This document shows, one piece after another, positions 34,993 through 47,889 of a DNA stretch of 64,000 bases. Source of the stretch: Cornus controversa (taxonomy: Eukaryota; Streptophyta; Magnoliopsida; Cornales; Cornaceae); NCBI GenBank assembly GCA_026545225.1, contig CM048852.1, positions 17,278,146 through 17,342,145 on the forward strand, read 5' to 3'. Position 1 is the first letter of the stretch. Each line of letters begins with the position of its first letter. Below the pieces are notes generated by a model. It had not been told where the DNA came from. It worked only from the letters and a program-made list of their open reading frames with translations, and did no database searches. Made by a program: the position numbers and the translations under genes.

Positions 34993-35058
34993 GTTATTGA
35001 CATAACAAAAGCAAGTAAAGTCAAATACGAACTTGACAATAAGACTCATCTGATTAAG
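34993..35058 (+). pseudogene. Captured exon of a soluble inorganic pyrophosphatase
   Basis: A 66-bp block bounded by TTTTTGCAG and AAG|GTATAA, with one uninterrupted frame VIDITKASKVKYELDNKTHL followed by IK. Plant soluble pyrophosphatases carry VVEITKGSKVKYELDKKTGL at this place. The ends coincide with an expected exon boundary after LIK, so an exon with flanking intron was probably captured at DNA level. The catalytic aspartates lie in later exons, which I do not see, so no enzyme is made here. Confidence 0.7.
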
Positions 35059-37337
35059 GTATAATTTCTTGATAGATTTGAACATGAGTTGCACATTAAG
35101 TAACAAATTCCCATTTATAGATATTTTCTTTAGCAGCAAAAAAAAAAAGAAAAAAATGTGCTTAATCTAGATATTAGAGTACTATTTTGTTTCTTTTGAT
35201 TTCATATGGTGATACATGTCACTAACTTATCCCTCATTCATATTGTTGTTATAACATTGTCTTGACCATAGTCTCATAGTAATTCACAATCATTCAACCT
35301 AGCATGTAAACCAGTATGTTTTAGTCATTAGTATCACAACATCCAAGTTTTGTAAACCTAAATTTCTAGATAAAAGCTTTATTGATACAACAAGGATTTG
35401 AAAATAAAATTTAAAATAAATTAAAACATTATCCTGTGTTGGTCCCATTTATGCAGGGTGCTTGTAAGAAATACAGGAGATAAACCTAATCTTTTATACT
35501 TTTCAATCTCATATTCAAAACCCCTCTAACAGTTCTTACTATCTAGAAAGTGTGTAGAATTCAATTGTCTTCTCTAATATATTGGTTATACAAAACTTAT
35601 AGTTTATTCATCACCATGATCTTATTATTGTTGTTGTGGTTTTTGTTGTTGCTTTCTTATGGTACCATCTTCTTGAGATCTATTGAAATTGCTATATGTA
35701 AGCAATATTTGGGGTTCTAGTTCCTTGATGCCCTAATCAATACTCCTTTCTTATTTTTTAGTTTTTGCAAGTCTTTGCTTTGTTCATCCTCGACTGGTAA
35801 AACACTGCATTGAAGACTCATCACCGCCATAATCAGTGATAATATAGTCTATCAATGGTGGAGTATTAAAACACACCAATTACTCACCCTAAAATCTTCA
35901 AATAATTAAACCATGCACCAAATTACCTAACAAACCCAATTAAAAAAAATGAAATTGATGTGTAGCTGTGTGATTTGTGAGATTCACACTAAATATAGAA
36001 AGGTTTAAAGAGTAAAGAGAGGTAGAGACTAGGATTTGATTCTTGGCCCAATATATCTAAACCCAAAAGTATGGATTTTTATTTGATCCAATTTTTTTGC
36101 AAGATTTGATTCATTGTGTTTTCTTGCCCCCTCTTAGAGGGGAGAGACCTTGCTACATCATATTGCCCACCTTTGAAAAAGCTTAAAATTACTTTACTTT
36201 TTTTCCTAGTCTACTTCTTGGGGTTTGCTGGCAAAAGTTCTCAGTTTGCTGTTAATATTTTGCTTTTCTGGAGTGTGCGCCCTACTTTTTAGGTAGTTTG
36301 CTTTCCACTTCTAGATTGTAAGTAGATTCTAACTAATTTTGCTTAACTACTTGTACATAGCAACAAAATAGAAGTAGTTCATTGAATACTTATTTGTGTA
36401 CTAACCTTTAGATTGCATTTTCCCTTTTGATTGCCAACTAGATGCAATGGGATTATAGCTGAAATTGACAGGGCTTAACCTATTTCAGATAACTTCTATA
36501 GTTATGATTTCATTATCTAATTGTGGGAATGTTGTTGGATCTTCACTTATAATGCTTGAGGTCCATATATAATATGAACATATATGGAAAATTCATATTA
36601 CCATCAATTAACCTGAGCCCATTTGGTTTATTACTTTACTTTCCTCCATTGCCAACATATGAGCAACAATGACATCATCTATGTGCACAAGTCCCACCGT
36701 TATGTTTGGGTATTCTCCTCTCAGACCTAATAAATAATTATTGGTCTAGTAAACATAGTTTACAACATTAAGACTAAATTATTGTTGGTTACCTCTTGCA
36801 CCCAATTATTATATTTTGGTTCTGTTTTTATATGTAGAGGGGATTCTTGCCATATAATGAAACAACATTATATTTATTTTTTATATCATTTAATGACAAG
36901 AGTCTCCATCATTTGGTGGTGTGTCATGTTCGATTATAAGAGGTTGTTAAATGTGGAAACATGGTGAACTTGTTAATGCATCTTGGACTGTTAGTCTATT
37001 GAAAATCAATATAATAGGTGATAGAGATGTAACTTTTAATAATGGCCAATATCACTAGTAGATTCCTCTGCTACTCTCCATGCCTCTTTCTTTGCTACAA
37101 TTTTTGCATATGCATACCACAGCTACATTCAATCAATTCTACTTGACCACATTAGCAACTAACAAGTTGCAGTTGAGAATAATGCATGTAAATATGAGAT
37201 CTCTATTTTTTATTTTTTAATTTCCATTTAACAGTTTAATGCTTGTGTGTGTATGATGATGCCTTTGGAAATGTAAAATAAATGAAAGTGTTATTACATT
37301 GTAGCATTTACAATATTCTAGATCGCTCCAATGAGAT

Positions 37338-37455
37338 TTGTTAAGAGGAGAAACTTGTTGGACATCATCACGGTATCTTATCGAAGAGCATGAAGAGGTG
37401 CGCATAACTCGTTTCACACTACTTGCTTTTGTGCAAGATCTCAGCACATTCAAGG
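37338..37455 (+). pseudogene. Unidentified exon-like fragment in the CACTA
   Basis: An open frame with SSRYLIEEHEEVRITRFTLL and AFVQDLSTFK ends exactly at AAG|GTACCC. Its helical, charged character and the splice donor suggest a captured exon. The parent gene is not recognised. Confidence 0.38.
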
Positions 37456-38348
37456 TACCCTTTATACATAGATCAATAAAAGTTGCCTACGATATTAGCA
37501 AAGGTATTAATCTAATATTTCCCCTACAATAGTGGGGGTGTGTTTGTGAGAGTTGGGTGTGTGTGTAATTTATATACCAATAAAAGAAAATTGAATTTTA
37601 CATGTTTTGAATAATTTAGTGACATACAGCCTCGTGCTTGCTAAATCATAGGAAATGAGTACTGACTTCAGGCATTAATTACGTTGATATTCATCATTCA
37701 CCAACTCACAAGTGATATTAGAGTATATGAGCATGTTTCTCTCAGACATAGAGGTGGACTTTCTTTCTATTAACCCTTTTGTATTATACATTTTTAACAT
37801 TTTGGGATTTTGTGATTTGAAGTTCTGTTTGGCAATCTCTTCACCTTCTTTTGTAATTTTAATTGAAAATAGTAAAACTAAAAGAAGCCCTAAGGCAATA
37901 TGGTAATGTCACCATGTTTAATCTATTGTCACTTCAGGCAGTGGATTGACCTTCAATAAAGATCAACAGAGATTGGGCAAGTATAAAAATCTCTCTGTTT
38001 CTGTATATGCTGAGTTAGGCTTGGACTCACATCCTTTGATTCATGTCTAACTAACTCCATTCAGAATCCAGGCCTTTAAATTAAAATTTCTGTTAGCACT
38101 TAACCAATATATAGTTTAACAGCAACATTGTTGGCTGTTTTTTAGATGCAAAAGGTTACTTTTAAGGTTTAATGAGTGGCTCGGTGTAGCTGGACTGCCA
38201 TTTTAAAGTCGCATTCTTAGCACATGTTCAAGAATTGTCAACCATGTCTATGAGATTAAGAATTTTATTTTAAATTATGGACACATCCAAGAAATGCCAC
38301 ATTTTCCAGAACTGTCAACCATACTTCTTAGTAATGTCTTATTTGCAG

Positions 38349-38438
38349 TTGGAGGTGGTGAAAAGCAAAATTAAGGCCAGCCAATCAAAGGAGGAAGCTG
38401 AAGCACTCAAGCTTTCTGAAAAAAATCTTATTAATAAG
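38349..38438 (+). pseudogene. Captured coiled-coil exon in the CACTA
   Basis: Exactly 90 bp between TATTTGCAG and AAG|GTATAC. It encodes 30 codons without a stop (LEVVKSKIKASQSKEEAEAL then KLSEKNLINK), strongly charged and helical. The parent gene is not identified. Confidence 0.5.
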
Positions 38439-39981
38439 GTATACATATAAGTTCCACACACAAGTTTTAAATATTTGTTATAGTACTTTTTCATTTTAAT
38501 GTGCTTTGCTGGAGAAGTATTTTACTTTTGCAGTTTTATATTCACTGATATTCTTTGGATTTGTGCTTCTCTAAATAGTTTTGCCACTTTAGTGGTAATC
38601 TTCAGTGTTTATCTTATTCTCCACTAATTAGCTGATTGTAGGTAGTGGATCTATGCTTTCTTCAGTAGGTTCTCACTTAAATTTTATGCGAAACAGGCAA
38701 ATCTCCATAACTGCTTTACTGGGAGAGCTTGACTAAAAACCTTAAGGTTTTGGTTAGAATCCTGTCCCATCCACTAATTGTAAGTTTGACTCCTCTCCTA
38801 GGGCTCTCCACTATAAAATCCCCCTGTAGCTTATCCAACCTGCTGATAGGGTGAATGATGACATGAATTATGTTAGGGGGAAGACTTAAAAAGGTATTTT
38901 TTTATAAGAGTAGTCCTGCCCCCTCTAAGAGATCTCTTCTACCCACCAAACATACCAAGAACCTTTCCACAATAACAACCTACACTACCTCTGCTGTAAG
39001 ATATAATAGGTAAGAAAGGAACCCACCTTACTTCCCAAATTAATAGATCAATCCTTTATAAAACCATATCCCTAAGCCCCTAATCTACATTAGTTCATCT
39101 CTTCCCCAGATTCACCTAGAAGTCTGAGACTGTCTCAAAGCACAGTTGTAGATATCAAGTGTCTTACCTGCTCACAAGAAATAATGGTATCCTCTAAAAA
39201 CAGAAGGTGGATACCTCTATCTGAGCACCTGTTGTCCTCAACCACAGAACCTGCAATAGTTTTCCCTCTACTGTCCACCTCAAAAATCTACTTAGAGCCT
39301 ATGTAGCCAAGAGAAACATCAGCAAAGATAGAGGATCCCTCTATCTCAGTTCCTTTGAGCTTGTAAAAATCTATCCAATGACAAATTCACCAAGATAGAG
39401 AATCTAATTCTGGAGATGCAAGTTTCTATCCACTTCCTCTACTTGGCTCAAAAGCCCATGCTTCCTAACATTTACTGAAGGAAGCCGCAAATAACATGAA
39501 CATAGGCTTTCTTGATGTTTAACTTCTAAACCAACACCATCTTCTCCGGCATTAACTTGGAATCCACACATTTATTAGTTATGAACACTGCATCAATACC
39601 TGTCTCCTGCTAACATTTTGGATCATTGAAATAACTCCAACCCAACCCCTTTTTCTTAGCAACAAATGCAATAAAAGAAGCATTCAAGTTCCTCTAAAAA
39701 ATCTTCTACTCAAATAAAGAATAGAACACCACCATAGTATCCTCCCTCGCCACATCCTAATACTGTTAAAAGAAAGCTACAATGATTCCATCTGATAAGG
39801 TTGCCTTATTCGCATAACATGACATCGAGGCCCTCCACCACTCCTCCAAAGAAAGCCTCTTCAACCAACCTATATCAACCTCACTAATGGAATACTTATA
39901 AGACTCAACAATATCTATCAGACTAAAAAAATGAATTATAAATACTTTTTAAAAAAATAAACAAAATTTATTTTGCAATAG

Positions 39982-40075
39982 AAAATGCAAGGCTGAAAAG
40001 GAGGCTCTGGTGTGATTTTGATATGCAAAAGCTGAACGTACATAAATAATTGCATTATATGAAGCAGCCGAGTAA
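39982..40075 (+). pseudogene. Broken coiled-coil exon fragment in the CACTA
   Basis: After a GCAATAG acceptor one frame reads CKAEKEALV, then stops, YAKAERT, a stop, and IIALYEAAE. The in-frame segments fit one helical exon with three in-frame stop codons. It may come from the same parent as the exon at 38349. Confidence 0.4.
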
Positions 40076-40219
40076 AAACTACCACTCAATGATAAATTCT
40101 ATATATGAAATGTTAATTTTTTTGAAATGAAACAAGTATCTATTATTTAGTGGATCTTGACAATCCAAACTTTGTGAGTTATTGTTAATTGGGCCTATTT
40201 TGTAACCTGAATAGAAACA

Positions 40220-40358
40220 ATTTATATCCGTCTCTACGAGCTTGGAAAGGATAGATTTGTTGCGGACAGCCATCATAGGAGCATCTGGAACTCCATACCA
40301 TGATGGAAATTTCTTTTTTGACAATTTTCTGCCTCCAGATTATCCACTTGAACCACCT
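40220..40358 (+). pseudogene. Captured fragment of a PHO2/UBC23-type ubiquitin-conjugating E2
   Basis: Reads IYIRLYE, then after a frameshift ERIDLLRTAIIGASGTPYHD and GNFFFDNFLPPDYPLEPP, ending at CCT|GTAAGT. Large plant E2 enzymes (UBC23/24/25 group) carry a closely similar VRVYEDRMDLLRAVI...GTPYHDGLFFFD...YP.VPP segment. The fragment ends before the active-site cysteine. The GTAAGT at its end argues for capture of genomic DNA with introns. Confidence 0.72.
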
Positions 40359-41984
40359 GTAAGTTATTTAGTTTTGTGTTCTGGTTCTTATTCATTAACA
40401 TAGTCTTTTCTAGGCTTGCATAATGTAAACCAAGCCACCTTAGTTGTAGTCAGGAACACTCCAATTCAGGCCACTTTTGCATATATATTCCGCATTCTAT
40501 CAATTATATTCATTTAGGAAGATCATTAGGAAGCTTTGTCTATTATATAATTTGTTTATATTCTGAAATAAAAACAAAGAGAGACTTATTGTTTTCTATT
40601 GTTCTTTCCATCTCCGTTTTGTTCTTTATTTGAACCAAAAAGTAATCTTTCAACTAAATTGCTTAGACAATTAGGCAACTAAATTGAACTTTTCTCTCTC
40701 TGTTCTCTTTTTCTATATGTTTAGACTTTACTTTAAGTTTTTTCCATGTGTCTAAGTATCTTTTAATGTTAATTGATTTTGCTAGAATGTTCTTGGTCTT
40801 TTAACCTTAATCACTACTTATATCAAAGAGATTTGATTTAGAAAGTTAGTTTGAGTTATTTTTCTGATAGTTTTATAGAATCTTACAATCCTTAATCCCG
40901 ATCTTATGTATCCCTCATCGATCCTACCTAATCTTGACAACCTTACTTTAAATGGCTAGATAAAAATTGTTTGATACCATGTTTATAATGGTGAAACTTA
41001 TCATGCTATTGACAACACTTTTTTGCTTGATAACTTTGGTTAATATCATTACCTTACATTACAATAATGAACTATCGCCTTTGAAACTAGGCATGAATTA
41101 GTCTCATCAATGATATGGATTGCTTAGCTTTCCTGTTTGTGCCTAAATATGCATTCTCTTGATTTGTTCATGGTTAATAAAAATTAGTAGGCAGATAATT
41201 CACTTTGTACTCATTGTTTTAGGAGAAATTGATATTTTAGGCAAAGAAGAAAATGTTTTTTCATGGTATAAGTCCTTTGTTCTTTTAAGCATGCAGTGAG
41301 GATGAGATTTATAACTTACAATAGCTTAGATGTTGGAAGATATATGATACTTGTGGAATGACGTATATGTTTTGCAATGTTTTTTACTTTAGCAAAGCTA
41401 GTAAAATTCATATTCCAGTTGGATTAATAATCGTGTGTGTTTTGACACTGCTTCAATACAAATATGAAAAAAATTACATCCCTTGAACACCTTGTGAAGT
41501 ATAATATCGGATCAACTACTCTACCATAACGATCCTTATAATCTATTTTCTTAAGGAGATACAAACTAAGGAGTTTAATTGACTGAATAGGCATGAATCT
41601 ACTCATAAAGATTTTTTATTTATTTGTAGGACACATAAAATATTATACATATATAATGACAGCCATAAAAGATTTTTTGATAGTATTTTTGACAAATGGA
41701 TTTTTTTTTTTGGCACATTGAACATTGATGAATTGTGAAAATGTATGTCTTTAATCTTTTGATATGTATAATGGTGTATTTCAATATATTAGTTTAGTTA
41801 TTGAAATTAAGTGATATTTGTTAGCATTGTATTGTATTTAGTTGTAATTGTTGAAAATACAGGTTATATGTGGATGATTAGGTAGCATTTGAGGGTGCTT
41901 TTATTAAAAAAAAATGATATGTTATTAACAGGTAGCAACGAACCTTGTAAATAAAAAGGTTGTCAATATTTAGATGTATTAACG

Positions 41985-42230
41985 AAGGGTCAAGTATGAC
42001 GTAAATGAATTATTAACGAGGGATTATGCATATCGTAAATAATTTTATTCTGTAGAATTTTTTTTTTTTGATGGGGAATATTTTACTTTTTTACGAGAGG
42101 CCAGATATATGTCCTAAATTAATTATTAACGAAGAAATTTGCATATCGTAAATAAATTTATTACGTAAAAAATATATATATTGACGGGGAATATTTTACT
42201 TTTTTACGAGAATTATTTTCTCTCATAAAA
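41985..42230. repeat. Right subterminal repeats of the CACTA
   Basis: Repeated phrases ATTAACGA, GCATATCGTAAATAA and GGGGAATATTTTACTTTTTT occur two or three times within 350 bases of the right end, as subterminal repeats do in CACTA elements. Confidence 0.7.
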
Positions 42231-42340
42231 AGTTAATTGTATTTATGGGACCGTAATAGACGTGGGCTTGGTGTGAGCCGTGAATGACTTTTCACGATAT
42301 TTTTGGCCTCTTGTAAAAGGCCTTCTTTCTTGTAGTACAA

Positions 42341-44439
42341 GATGAAAAGCCAAGGTATCGGTTAAGTTATTGTCCCTTTTATCATGATTGACCTATTTGG
42401 TCATTAGTGTACATTATTAGTTTTAGGATTTATAGCTCTTGAGTCTTTTTACTTATAGTTTATTTTAGTCTTTTTTCTTTGCATTTTTTTCTCCATACAT
42501 AGTATTAAACTTTCCATGGGTTTATAAATGTTAGGTAACTTTGTGTATTTAATTTTAAATTTTTCTTTAAAAAAAAAGATAGAGAAAAAAATTCATTATG
42601 GTCCAGTATAGCCTCTGACTATGTATGTAGTACCAATTCTAGAATTTCTGATATGATTGATAAAGATGATGATTTTTATTTATTAAAGTTTGGTTTCGAT
42701 ACCCAATACTATCGAGATTGCTTTAACACAGTATGATTTTAATAAAGAAAGGCAACCCCTTTATACTCTATACGTTAGCATGTCTCAATAATCAATATCT
42801 TATCACATTTACACCTTGAAAAATTGGGACCCACCAGCTCAGGGAATGGGGAGAAAACTACTACCCGTGGTTTTCACGTGAAGTTATTTTTTTAAAAAAA
42901 GAAAAACAAAAAAAAAATTTATTTTTACTTTCTGTTTCATATATATTTTCACCCATGTTATTTCACCTGGTAGTTGGAGTATAGTGGTTTGTTTTGACAG
43001 ATTCTCGCATTTGAGTTTGGGGGAGTACTTGCATTGGCTTCCTGGTACTGGTTTGCTATTTTATTTTTTTTGCCACTACTTCGGGTGCATGGTAATATTG
43101 TTATAACCCTTCTCTATGCTTCGATTGGGTGTACATTGAGGACAATGTATAGTTTAAGTTTGGGGTAAGGCGATGCCTTTTTATACGCTTTATTGAACTG
43201 GGGTAAATTTTTTATGAAATTCTTCTTATTTTAGGACTTTTTGGTTATTTGATTTTCTTAGTTTTTATTGATTTTCTTTTATTTTATTTTTAGATAGGAT
43301 GTTTTAACATTATTCAAGGGATTAATACTTTATGTAGGTGCTTAACTTGCAATTTTTGAGTATGTTTTAAATTTTTGGAATCTGTGGTTTGAATCTAGTG
43401 GTTTTAATCATTATTTGCATCGATATGCCTTGGGGTGATTGGTTTTAGTTTTCTCACATGCACAGACACACTAGCATAATACTGTGAGGTATAAACTTTG
43501 GCTCTGAGTTGATGGGTGATGATACTTGATAGTAATTGGTATCCCTTGAGAATCAGTACTGATGATGTGTTTAACTTGACTTCAATGGAAAAAAGAAAAA
43601 AAAAAGATGAAAGAAAAAAGAAAAAAGAAAAAAGAATATGTGATGAATAACAAATCAATTTGATCCTCTTCATAAGTAACTGAGCTTCTATGCCTTAGGA
43701 AGCACGAAGTGTTCGAGTCAAAAGTGAAGGGGTGAGAAAAGATGAGCATTGGTTGTCTTGATTTGTAGCCTGACTGATTTGAGTTATTAGGTTCTTTGGG
43801 GTGTCTTAACACCTAGTGCCCTAAAGACATCTGGTTTGAGAGCCACTGACTGAGAGCTTGTTACATGGATCTTTCAAAAAGCTTAATAGACCAAGACATT
43901 GCACAACCAATAAAGCAATAAAAAAAAGAAGAAAAAAAAATTCATGTATTCATGTTTGGAAGTATGAGTTCAATAAGGGGAACAAGTGAGTTGAAAGGGT
44001 ATGTGATTTAATATATTTGGAGTGGGGTTATGCCACATAAGATAATTCCTAGTTCACTTTTCATGAGAGAGCTAGAGTTAGTTATTTTGAGACACACTGA
44101 TGTGAAATATATGTGGGGACCATTGTTTTGAATTATAGAATTTGAAAGTTTGAAATTATTCTTGAATGCAAGTTGGTAACTATATATTGTAGTCTTTTTC
44201 TTGAATTAATGTTTAAACAGAAATTTTTAATGTTTGTGGGCGACATTTCTAGAAACCCTCACCAGACTATAACTCGTCCACTAGGTGAACCTAGGGGTTT
44301 GAAGGTTGGTTCCATATGCTTAATGCAATCGTTTCTCTCACGAAAGTGGAGTTGGGTAGTTTAGTTAGTGTTAGTTTCTTTTGTTTTAGTTTTATTTTAC
44401 TCTATTGCTAAGGGACTACCAATATTTAAGTTTGGGGTG
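42341..44439 (+). other. 3' internal region of the Athila-type element
   Basis: Non-coding. From about 42940 it parallels 25620-27051 of the older Athila copy. It ends with the polypurine tract AAGTTTGGGGTG just before the 3' LTR. No reverse transcriptase or integrase similarity is visible here. Confidence 0.7.
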
Positions 44440-45799
44440 TGATCGGCATTGAATGTTATGCATTATACCCGCTTAATTTGAATATTTTATTCCCTTAGTA
44501 ATAGTTTATTTATGATTTTACTCTATTTTTGTGTTTTCTGTCTTTTCAGGGCCTTAATGATTATTTCAGTTAAAACCATGAATTTTGGCCTTTTAAAGAA
44601 GACATTCAAGAGGGTTATATAAAGCCTACATGAAATGGATCCATTCAACTTCATATTCTAACTAAAATCAGTCCAAGGAAGAGGTCCAAGAGAATTATAA
44701 CTACTTAAGGAGATTACGGGCTTGAAGCCCAATTTTGTGTATAATCCAGTTTTAATCCAATTTTTGAAAACAACCCTAAAGTCTTACTTACGAGTGTCAA
44801 TTCGACTTGATTTTCGTATAAATTGAACAAAATTTGATTCTGGACACTTTTGTATTTCATGTAAATTCTGTTAATCAGACTTCTACGGAGTCCAAACTTG
44901 GGCCTAATATCAGCAAAAAAATTCACCTGTTTAGGGCTGCAGGAAAACCCTAATTATCTCCTATATGGATTAGGACTTTACTTATTTTTTTGGGGTATAA
45001 AGTGGTGAATTGGACGCTGTTTTGAGGGAAAAAATAAGTGGAAGCCAGGGCAGAGAAGACAGAGAGAATCTTGGTTTTATTTAGTTTATTTCATTATGTC
45101 TTTTATTTATTTGTTATCTTCTTCTACCATGTGTAACTAAACTCCTCAACTAAGGATGAGGAGGAAACCTCCATTAATGAAGTAAAGTTATTTTGTTCGT
45201 TAATTGATTTCCATGTGTATGATTTAAATGCTTATGATTTTTACTTTTTGTGATTAATTATTTTATAGTCCTTCATCATTTATATCATGTATATGTGGTA
45301 GTTAGAAAGTATTATAATTAATCTAAGCTTGGGTTTGTATTTCTTAAAAGTAATAATCTTTGATCTTATTTTTTCATTAAATTGGATTCATAAGAGGCTT
45401 TGAATTTTACACTAGTGAAGCGAAGGAAAATCTACCTTTTAATATATTGTTTATATCTCTTTATTGTTAAATCTTGAGTAAGCAATAGATTGATTGCGAC
45501 TCTAAATTTGGGGATTAATAAATAAATATTAGAAGCTTCATGGATTTAGTGGCGGTGGAATCCAACACCTTAGTTATTTTCTCTATTTGATTTCAATTGT
45601 GTTATTTTGTTTCCATGTTAGTTTAATTTCTCTCAAATCAACTAACTTTTGTTTAAACTAGATTAGTTTTAAATTAATTTGAATTAGTATTTGTTTTTCT
45701 TCTCAAAGCATTTCCTTTGGTTCGACCTCGTTCTTGTCGATCTATACTTCAATAGATTCATACACTTGCGAGTTATTTTACACTTTTAAAACAACATCA
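44440..45799 (+). repeat. 3' LTR of the Athila-type element
   Basis: Starts TGATCGGCATTGAATG and ends AACATCA; partner of 27271-28637. It is followed at once by the ATTTC target duplication. Confidence 0.87.
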
Positions 45800-46999
45800 A
45801 TTTCTACTCAAAACAACCCAAGGAAGAGGTACAAGAGAATTATAACTACTTAAGAAGATTACGGGCTGAGGCCCAATTCTAAGGCAGATATTGTTTTAAT
45901 CCCATTTTGGTAAACTGCTAGTAACTCTTATTTTCGACTCTCAAAATGGCCAAATTCTGACATATGTTGAACGAAATTCGATTCTAAATCTTTTTGTATT
46001 TCACAAGAATTATGTGAATTGGACTTCTGGGGCGTCAATTGTTGGGCTGAAGTTTAGGCAGAGAACCCACTTAATCAGGGTTTACGAGAATCACTAATTG
46101 TCTCCTAATTAGGTGGGGACACTTCATATTTTTTTGGCTATTAAAAGTGGTGAATTAGGATTATTTTTGAAACCTTTGGAAAATGTTTTGAAGAGCTTTC
46201 AGAGTGAAGAATCATTGGAGAACAATGTCTTACATGAATTCCATGGAGATGATGTCTTCTTCATCAACCGTTGAAGCATTCTCTTCTACCATTAGCGGCT
46301 AGTTCATCCACTAGGATTTTGATGTAGCCCTAACTAAACATCAATGGTTTGATTGTTCTAACTATTGGGGATTTTTATATTTATGCGTAGATTGTGTAAT
46401 TTAGAGGATTCTATTATTTAATAATTGAGCAATAAAGTCTTTATATTTAGTTTCAATGATTTCTTATCTTGTCTTAGATACTTAATTATTGTGATTGAAC
46501 TCAATCCCTCTTACACAATGATATTAATTGAATGTATGATTAAATTTTTATGGATTATGCCTAGAGAAGATGGACCATACTGCACCCTAGAGTAGAGTAG
46601 ATAGGGAGATGGTCAATGCCAATCATAGATAACCCTTGACTTAGCTTTAATTATTTTTTATCCCCTTGATAGTTGAAAGTGAGCTTGTAGCCACTAATAC
46701 CACTTATGCATGATATAATTCCCCATAGTAGTTCAATTGGCCATTGATTGGGAAGTTAATGGTGAAGTCAGATTTATCTCATCTCATCTTCACTCTATAG
46801 TTTCTCTTGCTCTCATTTAATTGCTTTAATTAGTTAAAATATCGATAAAAATTAGCAACTTCTTTTCTTTAATTTAATTAGAATTAGTCTAATATATTAA
46901 ACACAATTAGAGCACAATCTTTGTGGTTCGACATCCTTTTAGTAACCCTATTTTGCAAAGAATTCGTTCTATTACAGAGTGCTAATTTTAATTGACACA
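45800..46999 (+). repeat. Right piece of the older Athila LTR
   Basis: Resumes after the duplicated ATTTC with AACCCAAGGAAGAGGTACAA, the continuation of the LTR piece at 27052-27270. It is more diverged from the younger LTRs than they are from each other. The end near TTGACACA is approximate. Confidence 0.7.
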
Positions 47000-47011
47000 C
47001 TCAGCCACGAT

Positions 47012-47455
47012 CACCATTTTCATTCATAACTAGCATTTGGCTGGCCATGCCTTAGCCATTTTCATTCATAATTGGCATTCGGTTGGCCATGCCTTGGCCA
47101 TTTTCATTCATAATTGGCATTTAGCTAGTCATGCCTTGGCCATTTTCATTCAGAATTGGCATTCGACTAGCCATGCCTTAGCCATTTTAATTTATAATTG
47201 GCGTTTGACTAGTCATGCCTTAGCCATTTTCATTTATAATAGGTATTCGGTTGGCTATCTCTTAGCCATTTTCATGCATAATTGGCATCCGCTGGCTATG
47301 CTTTAGCCATTTTAACTCATAATTGCCCTTCAGCTGGTCATGCCTTAGCCATTTTCATTCAGAATTGGTGTTAGGCTGACCATTATTTAGCCATTTTCAT
47401 TAATAATTGGCGTTCGACTAGTCATGCCTTAGCCATTTTCATTCATAATTTGAAA
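47012..47455. repeat. Tandem array, 42-bp unit, about 10.5 copies
   Basis: Units begin CCATTTTCATTCATAATTGG and continue with a CATTCGGTTGGCCATGCCTT-like half. Copies differ by a few bases each and the period is steady. Because 42 is a multiple of three, the array reads as a 14-residue repeat in one frame, but nothing suggests it is translated. It lies at the 3' side of the antisense Tat-like element. Confidence 0.9.
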
Positions 47456-47889
47456 CAAGAAAGGCCAAGACAGTTTGATTACGCAGCGAGGTTTTCTTCA
47501 TTGAGAAACCCTACTACCTTTGTGTGAGTTGGGTGGGGTTTGCTATATTAACCCTGAGCTGGTACGCCCACTAACTCGATGTGGGACCCAATTCTCAAAG
47601 GATTGTTCCAATCTTGCTTTATTCATTGAATCGAAACAAAATTCATTCTCAAGAGTTTACACGTAATACCCTTTTAAGTGTATTGCGTTCCATAGTTTCT
47701 TGATTAGTACCCTTTCTCCATGCACTTTATGTAATTTGTAAGCTCATTTCCCAATTACTTCGATGGTTTCGTATGGTCCATCCTAGTTTGCTGTGAGCTT
47801 CTCTGTGTTTAATTTTTTGGTGTTGATAGTCACTTTTTGTACGACCTAATCTCCTTGCTCAAAAGTCCTGGGTCTAACCTTCTTCTTAT

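Larger units (their letters stand above)
32444..42337. mobile_element. CACTA (En/Spm) transposon, non-autonomous, with captured gene fragments
   Basis: A 9,894-bp DNA transposon inside the Athila element. It starts CACTACAAGAAAA and ends TTTCTTGTAGTA, which is the inverted terminus with one mismatch at the last base. It is flanked by the 3-bp duplication CAA (32441-32443 and 42338-42340). Subterminal reiterated words containing ACGA occur near both ends, a CACTA feature. I find no transposase. The interior instead holds splice-bounded scraps of host genes (34993-35058, 38349-38438, 40220-40358 and others) plus an organelle-like stretch. It must have been moved by a transposase supplied from elsewhere. 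Confidence 0.87.
27271..45799 (+). mobile_element. Athila-type Ty3/gypsy element, non-autonomous, split by a CACTA
   Basis: A fossil flanked by the 5-bp duplication ATTTC (27266-27270 and 45800-45804). Its LTRs (27271-28637 and 44440-45799) agree at about nine bases in ten by eye, so it is millions of years old. It has a primer-binding site of the Athila kind, a gag, a protease region, a polypurine tract, and no reverse transcriptase or integrase that I can find. It is therefore a deletion derivative, about 8.6 kb without the CACTA. Its coding part is broken in several places. It sits inside the LTR of an older Athila copy. Confidence 0.85.

Noticed and set aside
34993-40358. A real multi-exon host gene at 33-41 kb
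   Set aside because: The scraps belong to unrelated families, two carry stops or frameshifts, and the whole block lies between CACTA ends with a target duplication.
47037-47306. Open frame encoding a 14-residue repeat (HALAIFIHNWHS-like)
   Set aside because: It is only the 42-bp tandem array read in one frame; the period being a multiple of three keeps it open. There is no other sign of a gene.
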